A stretch of 64,000 nt of DNA from Sphingobacterium sp. SYP-B4668 (GTDB lineage: Bacteria > Bacteroidota > Bacteroidia > Sphingobacteriales > Sphingobacteriaceae). Under the pieces are notes generated by a model. That model was given only the letters and a program-made list of their open reading frames with translations. It ran no database searches and was not told where the DNA came from. The stretch lies in the NCBI RefSeq assembly GCF_027627455.1, contig NZ_CP115483.1, positions 1,612,001 to 1,676,000 on the forward strand, written 5' to 3'. Both the position numbers and the translations under genes were made by a program. This document shows, in pieces, positions 42,901 to 49,714 of the stretch (positions are counted from its first letter, which is position 1; every line of letters starts with the position of its first letter).

Positions 42901-44316
42901 GGTGTGAGCGGAGATGGTATCTGCGAAAGCCTGGCTGCTGATAGAAAAGTGGTCACCTTTACAACAGTATTCTGCCGATCAGATTTATCCATCACAAAAG
43001 TTGCTGATCAGCAAACAGTGAACGCTGGAACAAACACCAGCTTTACAGCAACGATTACCAATAACGGTCCAGCTATCATAGCGGTTGGTGAAATCATCAA
43101 TCTAGGAGAGATGCCAAGTGAGGGCTTGACGATTACTGGATACGAAGTGACATCTGCCAATGGCACAGCCGCTGGTACAGCAAACACCGCTACGGTAACT
43201 ACTACTAAAGCAATTGCTGTAGGTGGTACGATAGTCGTGAAAGTGACAGCAGCAGTCTCTGCAAATGCACCGGCAACGATTAGTAATGGTATCAAGGTTT
43301 GGGGGCCAGATAAGCCAACTACCGAAGATCCGGATGATGAAGACGAGACTCCAGAAATACCAGTAATACGTGAATCTAAAATGAGTATCACGAAAGTTGC
43401 TGATCAAACTAGTGTGAAAGCCGGTGAAACCACGACGTTTACATTGACAATCAAAAATGAAGGACCTGCGGATATAGCAGTAGGTAAGGATATCAGTTTG
43501 GTGGAGCGTCCAGGTGAGGGCGTGACCATCAATACCTACAGCATGGTGAGTAGCAACGCGACGGTGAGTGGCGCAGCTAATAGTGCTAAAGTAACGACTA
43601 CAGCAGTGATTCCAGTTGGAGAAACCATCGTTGTGAAAGTAACGGCTACAGTAGATGAAGAGGCTCCGGAAACGATTACCAATGGTATAACAGTGTGGGG
43701 ACCTGGTAAGGATCCAGGGAAAGACCCAGAGGATGATAAAGATGACACGGATCCGATTCCGGTTGAATACCCTAGAGTATTGGCAGTGGACGATCAAGCC
43801 GAAGTGAAAGCAGGCCAAAATGTTATCATAACAGTATTGGATAACGATCAAGAAGTCAAGTGGGCTATCGATCCTTCAACAGTTGAAATTGTTGTACAAC
43901 CAACAAAGGGAACACATACAATCAATGTAGACGGTACGGTCTCCTACACAGCAGATAAAGCTGCAACAGGAACAGATGTATTCAGCTATCGTGTGAAAGA
44001 TGTGAAAGCCAGATGGAGTAATGAGGCCGAGGTGACCGTGACGATATTAGATAATCCACTAGTGGTACCAAACGTATTTACACCAAATAACGATAATGTG
44101 AATGACGACTTTGTAATATTGGGAATAGAAGTTTATGATCGTATTAGTCTGAAGATTATCAATAGATGGGGTAATGAAGTATATCGGAACGATAACTACA
44201 AAAATGATTGGAATGGATCGGGATTGAATGCAGGTACATACTTCTACATCATTGAAGCGACTAAGGCGGGTAAGACGGATGTATTGAAAGGAACAGTCTT
44301 GATTAAGAGAAACTAA
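30997..44316 (+). CDS. Giant repetitive T9SS-exported surface protein (adhesin-like), module 1
   Basis: 4439 residues from the ATG at 30997 (a TTG at 30976 is in frame but the ATG starts a proper signal peptide, ending FGYGQ). Residues about 35-1475 hold four divergent copies of a roughly 360-residue unit with motifs such as SLGLL, YNG, FDRIEI and SNADDPQLAVDDNFDSYATL; I do not recognise the family. DUF11-like and Ig-like domains follow (about 1480-2355), then a further diverged copy of the first unit (about 2358-2685), twelve 102-residue repeats (2769-3992), two DUF11-like domains, a cadherin-like domain (about 4258-4350) and a type B T9SS C-terminal domain (VPNVFTPNNDNVNDDF, INRWGNEVYRND, GTYFYIIEATKAGK). 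It should cross the outer membrane by T9SS and extend from the cell surface, like SprB-type adhesins. SprF and OmpA genes follow directly. Confidence 0.88.
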   Translation: MKPQTNLLALPKRIWHSLTLFAILVMAVPIFGYGQTKEYATVAPSSGAIAVGLFGTGASGVSGASNAADINDLNSYAEMTSTRIVAGLLGSGDGWLQLKFGNNLAAKDWVYIRYSDISQEGLVVGLGALLGAPANFIQATLYKNANASGAGSAIAGDVNVKFVTDNSGTTYIAVQSPNNTETFNSVRIKLTFGSNVNVLATRKIKIHNAYALSGVAACNPVAFAGDGEATGISVNLGGLLGADRKIVENPSFAIDQNTSNYSTLSGSLLSVVGNFSQSFYFPTVSEANSKLKVRLQLSQAVANVNLLGGYYVRAYNGNNPIPVVDHTFQGGLIGGLDLLGILSTGGIATLSLDAIGVYDRVEVGMIGAVGVNVGADLRIYGVTRTSASCPEPPPTASPLFQPVCANATIVSSSNADDPQLAVDDNFDSYATLRSDAGILVGLANRAGHLEAKFDAEVPAGKTAYIRIDYDQDVLKSLLAGSIGDLVGGLVNGLVLGNHFFEVQLKNGNSETLNTSSANLFASSNGQVKIVQDKTGRYYIAIKANQPFTNIRLTDRTTSVVGLLSSDKYLNVYSICYDNSTDICNQAFSTSYEGSGISLGLLQLGKTGVINAQNAIDDNETTFSEINLGVLSVAGSMSQYINYNSLSDPKSVFKIKLALAASKTLNVDLLGAYEVLAYNGNTEVYRRTLSSGLLNGTDLLGLLGGQESTITFAPGKAFDRIEIRVNGLLGVSAFESAVKVYDVKRFGPAGSGCEDPGFVLPPATDDPFEIPACDATVVDSKHADYPWLAADGNNESFATLTASSGSLLGIGAYSGFLEYEIAGGVDANKTTYVRIDMEDNILDRLLSGTLGNLVGAVGGLVLGDHYFTVEAKTATGGTTVLTGSSANAFVGTTGGDLRIVQDNIGRYYIAITPNQAYQNIKITEHFPALVNTKDAVSMKIFEACREIGLDNCLPAQFTSFDQSGLSLGLLNGAGVKDADHAISVNSSDYSEISTGTVAIAAEVAQRIYFNKLSAAGDTLKVRLQMDPASLAAVDLVGRYKIVTYNGSAVAETFTLQQGLINNLNLLDLFNSGGVQTLTFQTNTAYDRVDVVAGSLLSVALTPAIRLYEVKRIGAGCPSTTIPSPFENPVCVTTIKASSNADNISNLFDNDFDSYATLRSGSNSLLGQLLGGQPNQYTGFVELGFDAPVTANKTAYVRIDFEPTLLNKLLAGSIGGTLAGVVDGLILGDHFFHVQAISGNTIVLEGGSNDNFGNNNDRIRIVQDALGRYYIAITPTANFDAIRITDHTRTGLPLVAQGNSMNVYGACVDNPLTDCQPVFTTSYDAKGLSLDAAGLAGSGVTNANHAIDANTTNYSEISLGVVGVGTSVKQLFDFRKVALASEIVNIKLQYGSGALDANLIGGLEIVAYKGATPVKTLDVQSGLINGLNVLDILNNGATGIIPFAPGVEFDRISVGLSGAVAVGVLPALRVYAIEKDCNTPMFKSWKSFVVNNNTNIKTVKGGEEVEYTIHIRNTGSVALNDYIITDAIPSNTTFVSAANGGSEVGGIVTFSGVDIAAGATATVSFKVDVDADLTGVTEIRNVALVKKDATDPGTETLPPSPTDPNEPDETGGTGTIIPVTPVSTIVTWKAADKTAVQGGEDITYTIYIKNTGNQALTGVSITDPIPAGTVYKSGGTSDGTTITLAGINIPVGATVPVTFIVTVKNDLTGLTNISNVATVTAGGTPVPTTPADPTNPTLGPDATKNPGDPTLVLVTDNFALVSWKNAVVNNDPAVTTVKGGEVIEYTIYVRNTGNKDLNNVVINDPLPAGTTLVSGSLPFTIASLKVGATSTGYTFKVKVNENLTSVSEIKNIAKVISTEITTEQESYPSEVGNPNEPDVTKPAGTVTPVIPVNSIDLTLTGVSDGAVTSMAASDDQITYTVTVTNTGNKDLVALDLATTIPANTTSVNNGVFTANGTNLTFTIPTLGVGQTETYTFVVEVGTIDNAVVTSINNTVTASNALVTDTKTHRMLTDCTPVVAGNLTLTSSEPSVCIGGSITLEGAVSGVAGVDPSMIKWYRAYNAGTGAVSGYLGAGASVVVTPTTVGATKYYAVVDGAGFCFDNPPAEIPITVNALPATPTITPSSATVCESEQVTLTATGGTTYIWSKVGVATPLAETSATLTLLGALTDAGQYTVRAVNGGCTSDVSAAVQVLINPKPAKPVLTASANGVCVGEIITLTSDATGTHQWFKDGQPIVGAVNTNTLTVAAGGVYTAQVTDATTGCASEVSDGLTVTVNPAPVIVFNEPTSYTIEVNQTLTLPTYASEADVTYQWKDQTGTNFNGTVVGPFASPGTHVYTLIATNSTTGCQTASSVTIRVFNAGECPPVFIRVYGNDAQQHGKSLLGDVTNPSQAADQNPSTFSTLTDGVNVGNLLGKTFQNIKWSGSPIAAGTPVTVKLGKSMTVAQVIGGLLVEPIDAAGNSVGAPQIVDGDIANIVAGENIYDFTFTPTNAAGALVPYSGVKVHLIGLITAGQSVNLYEAYYHSAGTPDCTNPNGVIDILHGIERPIGGVGVLNALNFVTDATNAVDGNEATSALLNNVVNVNAYTRLEVAYNTPALVGDTLTIKLETPSSLLTVGLLQAFTIQPYLGNVAVGAPIHNDASLLNITLLDGGNKADVKFIANAPYDRIKILYGGLVTALSQLKVNEITRTIPAVVAGPNNDNVFEICPGDDITIPAPDNCTTYEIYDAITGGNKVDITKLAPGTHTLYVQTIRFGTCAVGTRTEIEVRVKPAGVVADIADILVNGMDPSAPLCIAPGIDVILTTGLSATSTIVNPIFHWYDAAGVAITGGANGTLNIGALAAGTYTYSVGVSGDGVCESDAADHKTVTFTILPTGAVTDIADILVNGMDPSAPLCIAPDVDVVLTTALTAASTITNPVFHWYDAAGVAITGGANGTLNIGKLAAGTYTYSVGVSGDGICESLASDRKTVTFTILPTGAVTDIADILVNGMDPSAPLCIAPDVDVVLTTALTAASTITNPVFHWYDAAGVAITGGANGTLNIGALAAGTYTYSVGVSGDGICESLASDRKTVTFTILPTGAVTDIADILVNGMDPSAPLCIAPDVDVVLTTALTAASTITNPVFHWYDATGVAITGGANGTLNIGKLAAGTYTYSVGVSGDGICESLASDRKTVTFTILPTGAVTDIADILVNGMDPSAPLCIAPDVDVVLTTALTAASTITNPVFHWYDAAGVAITGGANGTLNIGKLAAGTYTYSVGVSGDGICESLASDRKTVAFTILPTGAVTDIADILVNGMDPSAPLCIAPDVDVVLTTALTAASTITNPVFHWYDAAGVAITGGANGTLNIGKLAAGTYTYSVGVSGDGICESLASDRKTVTFTILPTGAVTDIADILVNGMDPSAPLCIAPDVDVVLTTALTAASTITNPVFHWYDAAGVAITGGANGTLNIGKLAAGTYTYSVGVSGDGICESLASDRKTVTFTILPTGAVTDIADILVNGMDPSAPLCIAPDVDVVLTTALTAASTITNPVFHWYDAAGVAITGGANGTLNIGKLAAGTYTYSVGVSGDGICESLASDRKTVTFTILPTGAVTDIADILVNGMDPSAPLCIAPDVDVVLTTALTAASTITNPVFHWYDAAGVAITGGANGTLNIGKLAAGTYTYSVGVSGDGICESLASDRKTVTFTILPTGAVTDIADILVNGMDPSAPLCIAPDVDVVLTTALTAASTITNPVFHWYDAAGVAITGGANGTLNIGKLAAGTYTYSVGVSGDGICESLASDRKTVTFTILPTGAVTDIADILVNGMDPSAPLCIAPDVDVVLTTALTAASTITNPVFHWYDAAGVAITGGANGTLNIGKLAAGTYTYSVGVSGDGICESLASDRKTVTFTILPTTKPEDIAGIEVNGKDPSGSICIEPTDETILTAKLTAASTITNPVFHWYDAAGVAITGGANGTLNLGVMAPGTYTYSVGVSGDGICESLAADRKVVTFTTVFCRSDLSITKVADQQTVNAGTNTSFTATITNNGPAIIAVGEIINLGEMPSEGLTITGYEVTSANGTAAGTANTATVTTTKAIAVGGTIVVKVTAAVSANAPATISNGIKVWGPDKPTTEDPDDEDETPEIPVIRESKMSITKVADQTSVKAGETTTFTLTIKNEGPADIAVGKDISLVERPGEGVTINTYSMVSSNATVSGAANSAKVTTTAVIPVGETIVVKVTATVDEEAPETITNGITVWGPGKDPGKDPEDDKDDTDPIPVEYPRVLAVDDQAEVKAGQNVIITVLDNDQEVKWAIDPSTVEIVVQPTKGTHTINVDGTVSYTADKAATGTDVFSYRVKDVKARWSNEAEVTVTILDNPLVVPNVFTPNNDNVNDDFVILGIEVYDRISLKIINRWGNEVYRNDNYKNDWNGSGLNAGTYFYIIEATKAGKTDVLKGTVLIKRN
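39301..42972 (+). repeat. Tandem array of twelve 306-bp coding repeats (module 1)
   Basis: The period is exactly 306 bp (102 codons). Units 2-11 (39607-42666) are nearly identical in DNA; unit 1 (39301-39606) and unit 12 (42667-42972) are diverged and cap the array. Each unit encodes an Ig-like module (DIADILVNGMDPSAPLCIAP, FHWYDAAGVAITGGANGT, GTYTYSVGVSGDGICES) with two conserved cysteines. From the unit near 40548 onwards, two silent variants alternate, showing a 612-bp higher-order period. Confidence 0.95.
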
Positions 44317-44353
44317 AATTGGTAAACGTATTATTTACATAAATAATAACAGC

Positions 44354-45367
44354 ATGAAATACGGAAAATATGCAGCGATGATAGTAGCAGGATGCTTGGG
44401 CTTAACGAAAGTTAACGCCCAGCAAAGTATCCAGTTTACACAATATATGTTTAATTCCATGAGTGTCAATCCGGCGTATGCTGGATATAAAGAAGAGTGG
44501 TTTGCTCAGTTGGGACTTCGTAGTCAATGGACAGGACTAGATGGTGCTCCTAAAACGGGGACAGTATCACTGGATGGGGTACTCGATCCCTATACCAAAC
44601 GACATGGAGTGGGGATGAACATTACCTCAGATAGGTTGGGGGCTCAGTCTGCTACATCATTCTATGCAAACTATGCTTTTCGTTTGCAATTAGATAATGA
44701 AGATACCCAACGTCTGAGTTTGGGTATTGCGGGGGGATTTACGCAGTATAGCCTAGATGGAAATAAGTTGCGACCTACTGAAGGGAATGATCAAGTGCTT
44801 CCTGACGGGAAAATTTCAGATCTAGTGCCGGACATCCGATTAGGTGTGTATTATTATAATCCGCGTTGGTATGCTGGGGTCTCGGTACAAGATTTATTCA
44901 ATGGCACGAACTCAGGAAGCGACTATAGATTCAACCAAAATACAACGGAAAGTCTTTATCGCACCATTAATGGTTATTTTATTGCTGGGGCATTATTTGA
45001 ACTGGATAAGGGGGTACATTTTAGACCAAGCATATTGATTAAAGAGGATTTTAAAGGGCCTACGGCTTTGGACCTAAATGCGATGTTTGTATTTAATGGA
45101 AAATTTTGGATAGGTGCCGGCTACCGCACAAGAGCAAAAGTGTTTAATCGCGAGTATCAAGATAGAACGGTCGATAAGTTGAGTTCTATGAATGCAGTCA
45201 CAGGAATTGCACAATTTTATGCGACAGACCGTTTGAGGATTGGATATTCCTATGATGCAATGCTTAATAAGATGAGTGGCATACAGAATGGATCTCATGA
45301 GATAACCCTTGGTTTGACCTTTGGAAGAAGAGGTGCTACACAGTATTTGAATCCTCGTTTCTTCTAA
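44354..45367 (+). CDS. PorP/SprF-family T9SS outer-membrane protein, module 1
   Basis: 337 residues with a signal peptide (MKYGKYAAMIVAGCLGLTKV, cleaved after NAQ). The family signature follows at once: QQSIQFTQYMFNSMSVNPAYAG, then LRSQWTGLDGAPKTGTVSLDG and a series of beta strands as in an outer-membrane beta barrel, ending with YLNPRFF. SprF-type proteins are needed to secrete or attach the large T9SS protein encoded next to them; in Flavobacterium johnsoniae sprF follows sprB. Here it starts 37 bases after the giant gene, the same arrangement. It is a close paralogue of the protein at 60515, with the same length. Confidence 0.92.
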   Translation: MKYGKYAAMIVAGCLGLTKVNAQQSIQFTQYMFNSMSVNPAYAGYKEEWFAQLGLRSQWTGLDGAPKTGTVSLDGVLDPYTKRHGVGMNITSDRLGAQSATSFYANYAFRLQLDNEDTQRLSLGIAGGFTQYSLDGNKLRPTEGNDQVLPDGKISDLVPDIRLGVYYYNPRWYAGVSVQDLFNGTNSGSDYRFNQNTTESLYRTINGYFIAGALFELDKGVHFRPSILIKEDFKGPTALDLNAMFVFNGKFWIGAGYRTRAKVFNREYQDRTVDKLSSMNAVTGIAQFYATDRLRIGYSYDAMLNKMSGIQNGSHEITLGLTFGRRGATQYLNPRFF

Positions 45368-45383
45368 GCTAAATAGATATAAG

Positions 45384-47333
45384 ATGAATGTGTTTAAGAA
45401 ACTAATTTTTGCAGCTGCCTTTAGCGCTTCAATAATAGGTGTAAGTCAGGTAGAAGCTCAAGAGCAGCTTTCTTTGCGAGACAAAGCGTATCAGTTTTAT
45501 CTAGCAGGGGAATATGCCAAAGCGGCAAATATCTATGGTCGTATTCAAGAAAAAAAGGAATTGACGACTAAGGAAGTAGCGGCTGTTGCCGACGCTTTCT
45601 ATCAAATTAATGAGTATAATTCGGCGGAACAATGGCTCCAGCGATTGACGCAACTCGATCCAAAAGATGCTGAAGCCTCTTGGAAATATGCGCGAATCCT
45701 GAAAATCAATGGTAAGTATGATGATGCTCGTACTAGCTTTTTGGAGTTCAAAAAGCACTTTCCGGAAAGCAAAGATATAACGCTCGAGCTAGCCGGATGT
45801 GACTCGGCATTGCTTTGGATGAAAGACCCAAGTGCACATGTGATTAAGAATGAGAATGAAGTCAATACCAGCTTTGCTGAATTCGGGATTTTGGCATTGA
45901 GTAATGGTGTACTATATACGGCCGAGCCTTCTGTTCAATCGGCAGCTATTAGTGGGATGACGGGAAATGCCTATCTCAAGATTTTTTCTGCTGGCAGGGA
46001 CGATGATGGTATTTCGCTGAAATACCCGGTATTGATGGGGGATATTTTCAATGATGCTAAGTATCATGTCGGACCGGTAGCTTCTAATGAAGATCAAGAT
46101 GTCCTTTTCGTCACGCGTACCTATGCCGGAAAAGATGCAGAAAAAGTCAAAAGAGATGGTATGCGATTTAAGAAGCATAATCTTGAATTGATGATTTACA
46201 AGAAGAGTGGTGAGACTTGGGTGGGAGAACCATTTCAGTATAATAATGTAGAGAAGTATTCAGTAGGACATGCAGGATTGAGTACCGATGGAAAAGTTTT
46301 GTACTTTGCTTCAGATATGCCTGGTGGAAATGGTGGAGTAGATATTTGGTATAGTCAACAAAATAGTGACGGTACATGGGCAACTCCTCAAAATGCTGGT
46401 CGGGAAGTCAATTCAGCAGGGGACGAAATGTTTCCTTCGCTTTTTGGTGATACATTATATTTCTCAAGCGACGGTTACGCAGGAATGGGCGGACTTGATA
46501 TTTACAAGGCTATCGGCAGTAAGAGCAACTTTAAAGCAAGGCAAAGTTTGAAGTACCCAGTAAATTCTTCCGCAGATGATTTTGCATTTGTAGTAAGCGC
46601 AGATGATCAAGATCAACAGTACGGATATCTTTCTTCCAACAGATCTGGTGGTGCGGGTGACGATGATATCTATTCATTCGTATATACTAAGCCAAAGATT
46701 ACAATTACGTTGCAAGGTAAAGTATATGACAAAGCGACATCTGAATTGCTGGATGGATCTACCGCGACGATGTTTGATGCGAAAGGTAAACTACTTTCTA
46801 CCTTTCATGTAAATGGATCGAATTTTGAGCGTGAATTGGAAAAGAAAACCGCCTATAAAGTGGTGGTGACAAAAGAAGGTTATATGTCGGATTCTACTTT
46901 CATTGCAGCAATCCATCCAACAAAGGACACCACCGTATTTGCTACGTTTAATTTACAACCTGTAAATAAAAAGGGAATTACCTTTGTATTGGACAATATC
47001 TATTATGATTTTGATAAGTCTGACATTAGAAAAGATGCGGCAGTCGTATTGGATCAACTGGTCAATGTAATGAACGAGAATCCGACGTTGAAAATTGAGT
47101 TGTCCAGCCATACTGATAGTAGAGGGTCAGATAGTTATAATCTCAAGTTGTCAGATAGGAGAGCAAAATCTGCAGTGGATTACATCATAAGCCGAGGAGT
47201 AGCTAAAGAACGATTGGTTTCCAAAGGCTATGGCGAAACTAGGCTTGTTAATAATTGTGCAAATGGCGTGAAATGTTCAGAAGCTGAACACCAAGCAAAT
47301 CGACGCACAGAAGTTGAGGTATTGGAATATTAA
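45384..47333 (+). CDS. OmpA-family protein with TPR and PD40 repeats, module 1
   Basis: 649 residues with signal peptide (…GVSQVEAQ). Order of domains by eye: TPR-like helices (about 28-140), PD40/WD40-like beta-propeller blades (about 165-435; LYFASDMPGGNGGVDIWYS, LYFSSDGYAGMGGLDIYKA, GYLSSNRSGGAGDDDIYSF), a carboxypeptidase-regulatory-like domain (about 440-525) and a C-terminal OmpA peptidoglycan-binding domain (IYYDFDKSDIR, LSSHTDSRGSDSYN, SDRRAKSAVDYI, NRRTEVEVLEY). It probably ties the outer-membrane SprF/adhesin assembly to the cell wall. It lies 16 bases after sprF-like gene, so the three genes form one operon. Paralogue of the protein at 61557, equal in length. Confidence 0.92.
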   Translation: MNVFKKLIFAAAFSASIIGVSQVEAQEQLSLRDKAYQFYLAGEYAKAANIYGRIQEKKELTTKEVAAVADAFYQINEYNSAEQWLQRLTQLDPKDAEASWKYARILKINGKYDDARTSFLEFKKHFPESKDITLELAGCDSALLWMKDPSAHVIKNENEVNTSFAEFGILALSNGVLYTAEPSVQSAAISGMTGNAYLKIFSAGRDDDGISLKYPVLMGDIFNDAKYHVGPVASNEDQDVLFVTRTYAGKDAEKVKRDGMRFKKHNLELMIYKKSGETWVGEPFQYNNVEKYSVGHAGLSTDGKVLYFASDMPGGNGGVDIWYSQQNSDGTWATPQNAGREVNSAGDEMFPSLFGDTLYFSSDGYAGMGGLDIYKAIGSKSNFKARQSLKYPVNSSADDFAFVVSADDQDQQYGYLSSNRSGGAGDDDIYSFVYTKPKITITLQGKVYDKATSELLDGSTATMFDAKGKLLSTFHVNGSNFERELEKKTAYKVVVTKEGYMSDSTFIAAIHPTKDTTVFATFNLQPVNKKGITFVLDNIYYDFDKSDIRKDAAVVLDQLVNVMNENPTLKIELSSHTDSRGSDSYNLKLSDRRAKSAVDYIISRGVAKERLVSKGYGETRLVNNCANGVKCSEAEHQANRRTEVEVLEY

Positions 47334-47701
47334 ACCTTTGAAAAACATAATTAGTGAAGAAGCTGCCCTCCCAAGGCAGCTTTTTTTGTTTTAGTATTCG
47401 TACACTTTTATTTTTCTTATCTAGCTGATTTTTAATTTGTTCTGGGCCTAGTTTAACTAATTAAAAGGTTTAATATAAATAGTTTTTATGAGGCTATTTG
47501 TATCTTAATAAAAAAAAATATTACCTTCGCTATATCTACCGATTTACCTTTGGGGAATTTTTTATTTACATATATAATTTGACGAGTAAGTGCTTTTCAT
47601 ATTTATGTGTGTTCACTTCTTAAAATTTGGGAAGTAATGAAATGTATTAGGGCAGTTTATTTTATTTATTGTTACTGACTTAAATTTAAATATTGCTGTA
47701 T
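47334..47701. promoter_or_regulatory. Terminator of module 1 and promoter region of the AraC-type pair
   Basis: An intrinsic terminator lies at 47360-47387: AAGCTGCC (47360-47367) pairs with GGCAGCTT (47375-47382) and is followed by T7G and TTTT. Further on, TTTG at 47497-47500 and TACCTTCG at 47522-47529 (one mismatch to TAnnTTTG) are 21 bases apart, a plausible promoter for the regulator pair. The rest is very AT-rich with no ORF. Confidence 0.65.
47360..47387 (+). terminator. Intrinsic terminator of module 1
   Basis: An 8-bp perfect stem AAGCTGCC/GGCAGCTT with loop CTCCCAA, running into TTTTTTTG, 26 bases after the OmpA stop codon. Confidence 0.88.
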
Positions 47702-48655
47702 ATGAGTGTTTTGTACCTATGGAGACGATTTACAGTGTTTGAGATTTTGTTAACACTGATTTTGCTATTACAATTAGTCCAACTTGGAATAATTTGTCTG
47801 GACGGACATTTTCCCTTGCCCTTATTGTATGGACCGCTCTATTGGTCCGCTTATAGGTATTATTCTCAAGCGTCAATACGTCAGATACAACAAGAACTAG
47901 TCTGTGGGGCTGTTCCTTTCCTATGGTTTGGTATTTGGTATTTATACAATGGCAATGCCAATGGCTCTGTCTATTTCAGCTATTATATACCCCTTGCATT
48001 GATTGAGCAATTAGTTTACCCAGTCATGATTTTGTATGGACTGTATAGAAAAAAGACACATTCGATGCAGTCCAATCTTCTACGGCAATTGATGGCATTG
48101 GCAATAGGTACATTAATTTTTGTGTTAGTAGATCTGCTCGATAGATACGGCGGTTTTGTCGGTTATTTCGATTTTAATGCCAGTTATACAGTGGCATTTA
48201 CCATGGGAGTAAGTATTTTTATGCTAGGATACTACCTATTTGGTTATCACTTAGAAGATGAGCGTAAGACAGTTGTACGAGAAGAATCAGTAGAACAGCG
48301 GGAGTTTTCTGTGGTGCATGAGACGACACTTCTCTTGGTTACTATCATGGAAAGAGATCAATTGTATTTGAATCCTAAGCTTACGTTGAGTGATATAGCC
48401 GCTTATACGAAACTTCGTAAGGCTGAAATTTCGCAGTGCCTTAATATTGTCCTTGGTCAATCGTACTACGAATGGCTTGCCGGTTATAGAGTGCAGTATG
48501 CCATTCGCTTGTTGGGGGAGAGTGGAGCAAATTACAAATTGGAAGCTATAGCCCATAGTTGTGGGTTTTCATCCAAAACGACCTTTGTACAGTATTTTAA
48601 AGAAATAGTAGGAATATTGCCTTCTACTTACCGTAATGATTTACTAACCCGTTAG
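47702..48655 (+). CDS. Membrane-embedded AraC-type transcription regulator 1
   Basis: 317 residues from the ATG at 47702 (a TTG at 47693 is in frame). The N-terminal about 190 residues contain five or six hydrophobic helices (for example FEILLTLILLLQLVQLGIICL, YIPLALIEQLVYPVMILYG, LMALAIGTLIFVLVDLL, YTVAFTMGVSIFMLGYYL) and the LYGPLYW motif common in Bacteroidota membrane AraC proteins. The C-terminal about 110 residues hold both helix-turn-helices of AraC/XylS (LTLSDIAAYTKLRKAEISQCL and LEAIAHSCGFSSKTTFVQYFK). It should sense a signal in the inner membrane and bind DNA directly. It lies between the two adhesin modules and abuts regulator 2. Confidence 0.85.
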   Translation: MSVLYLWRRFTVFEILLTLILLLQLVQLGIICLDGHFPLPLLYGPLYWSAYRYYSQASIRQIQQELVCGAVPFLWFGIWYLYNGNANGSVYFSYYIPLALIEQLVYPVMILYGLYRKKTHSMQSNLLRQLMALAIGTLIFVLVDLLDRYGGFVGYFDFNASYTVAFTMGVSIFMLGYYLFGYHLEDERKTVVREESVEQREFSVVHETTLLLVTIMERDQLYLNPKLTLSDIAAYTKLRKAEISQCLNIVLGQSYYEWLAGYRVQYAIRLLGESGANYKLEAIAHSCGFSSKTTFVQYFKEIVGILPSTYRNDLLTR

Positions 48656-49714
48656 ATGACGATGTACGGATGTTTTTTTGCTTCGATTCAGGTGGTATGT
48701 TTGTTAGGAATGTACCTATACATGGTGTTGAACGAGAAGCGTGATGTGGATTTGATTATCATTTTGCTGTTAATAGTTTTGACATTAGATAATACTTTGG
48801 GTATTGTTTTTCGGTTGGCGTTTCCGCATTTATCGCTATGGAGTGATGCAGCTCCTTTTGGTCTTATATATGGTCCTTTGCTATATTGGGTTTGGCTGGG
48901 TTTTAGGGAGGAACGTAATATATTTAAACGGATTCTACCTCATCTACTCCCATTTATCTTAGCTTTCGTCGCTTACTTATTGGTATCCTTACTTCCTCCA
49001 GTGAAGGATAAATATATGAATGAGTGGTTAGGAATGCTTTACATAAGTATGTGCGTTTCTTGGTTATGGTATTCTTTAATGATATTCGTGGGCTCGTATC
49101 GTCATAAAGACGTCGATATTGGCTTTTTAAAATATGCAATTGTACTTTTACTAATTGCCAAATCCTGTATGTTGCCCATGTTATTTGATTGGAAGAATTC
49201 TTTGGCCCTAGTCAGTGGTGGAAGTGTAGGATTGGTGATGTATGGATGTATGTTGACGCTTTCACTTTTGATTTTTAATTATTTCGTGCAGCGACTCAAA
49301 GAATCAGTGACTTTCGCGCGTAAAATCACTGATTCAATAGAAATTATATCGGCGGATGCGGACCGATCTATATTGACAGCCGTTCAACAGCAATCGATTA
49401 GTGACTATCTTAATGAGGAACCGTATAGTGATTCTTCTTTTAATGTAACTCGTATGGCTGAAGATCTTCAACTGCCTAAAATGTTGCTTTCCCAATACTT
49501 TTCTGATAGGCATGGCGATACTGTAATCAAGACGGTCAATGCCTGGCGTGTTGCAAAGGCTTGTCGAATGTTGGAGCAGCCCAATGTGCAGCTGACTATG
49601 GAAGAGCTGGCTTTTGCCTGTGGTTTCAATTCAAGGGCTTCATTCTATCGTAATTTTAATCTCGAAAAAGGCTGTTCTCCTTCTGCCTATCGGGAGCGAT
49701 TCTTTATGAGATAA
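48656..49714 (+). CDS. Membrane-embedded AraC-type transcription regulator 2
   Basis: 352 residues. The ATG directly follows the TAG of regulator 1 with no spacer (48653-48655 / 48656); a second ATG at 48662 is also possible. Six or seven hydrophobic helices fill about residues 5-215 (IQVVCLLGMYLYMVL, LIIILLLIVLTL, LIYGPLLYWVWLGF, LLPFILAFVAYLLVSLL, GLVMYGCMLTLSLLIFNYF), followed by an AraC-type domain at about 240-350 (NVTRMAEDLQLPKMLLSQYF, MEELAFACGFNSRASFYRNF, CSPSAYRERF). It shares architecture with regulator 1, but low visible identity, so the two are old paralogues or independent arrivals. The repeats downstream of it (49785-49956) are candidate binding sites. Confidence 0.85.
   Translation: MTMYGCFFASIQVVCLLGMYLYMVLNEKRDVDLIIILLLIVLTLDNTLGIVFRLAFPHLSLWSDAAPFGLIYGPLLYWVWLGFREERNIFKRILPHLLPFILAFVAYLLVSLLPPVKDKYMNEWLGMLYISMCVSWLWYSLMIFVGSYRHKDVDIGFLKYAIVLLLIAKSCMLPMLFDWKNSLALVSGGSVGLVMYGCMLTLSLLIFNYFVQRLKESVTFARKITDSIEIISADADRSILTAVQQQSISDYLNEEPYSDSSFNVTRMAEDLQLPKMLLSQYFSDRHGDTVIKTVNAWRVAKACRMLEQPNVQLTMEELAFACGFNSRASFYRNFNLEKGCSPSAYRERFFMR

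Noticed and set aside
43102..43851. A 249-codon minus-strand ORF inside the module 1 giant gene
   Set aside because: Cysteine/histidine/arginine-rich shadow translation opposite a clear DUF11-like coding region.
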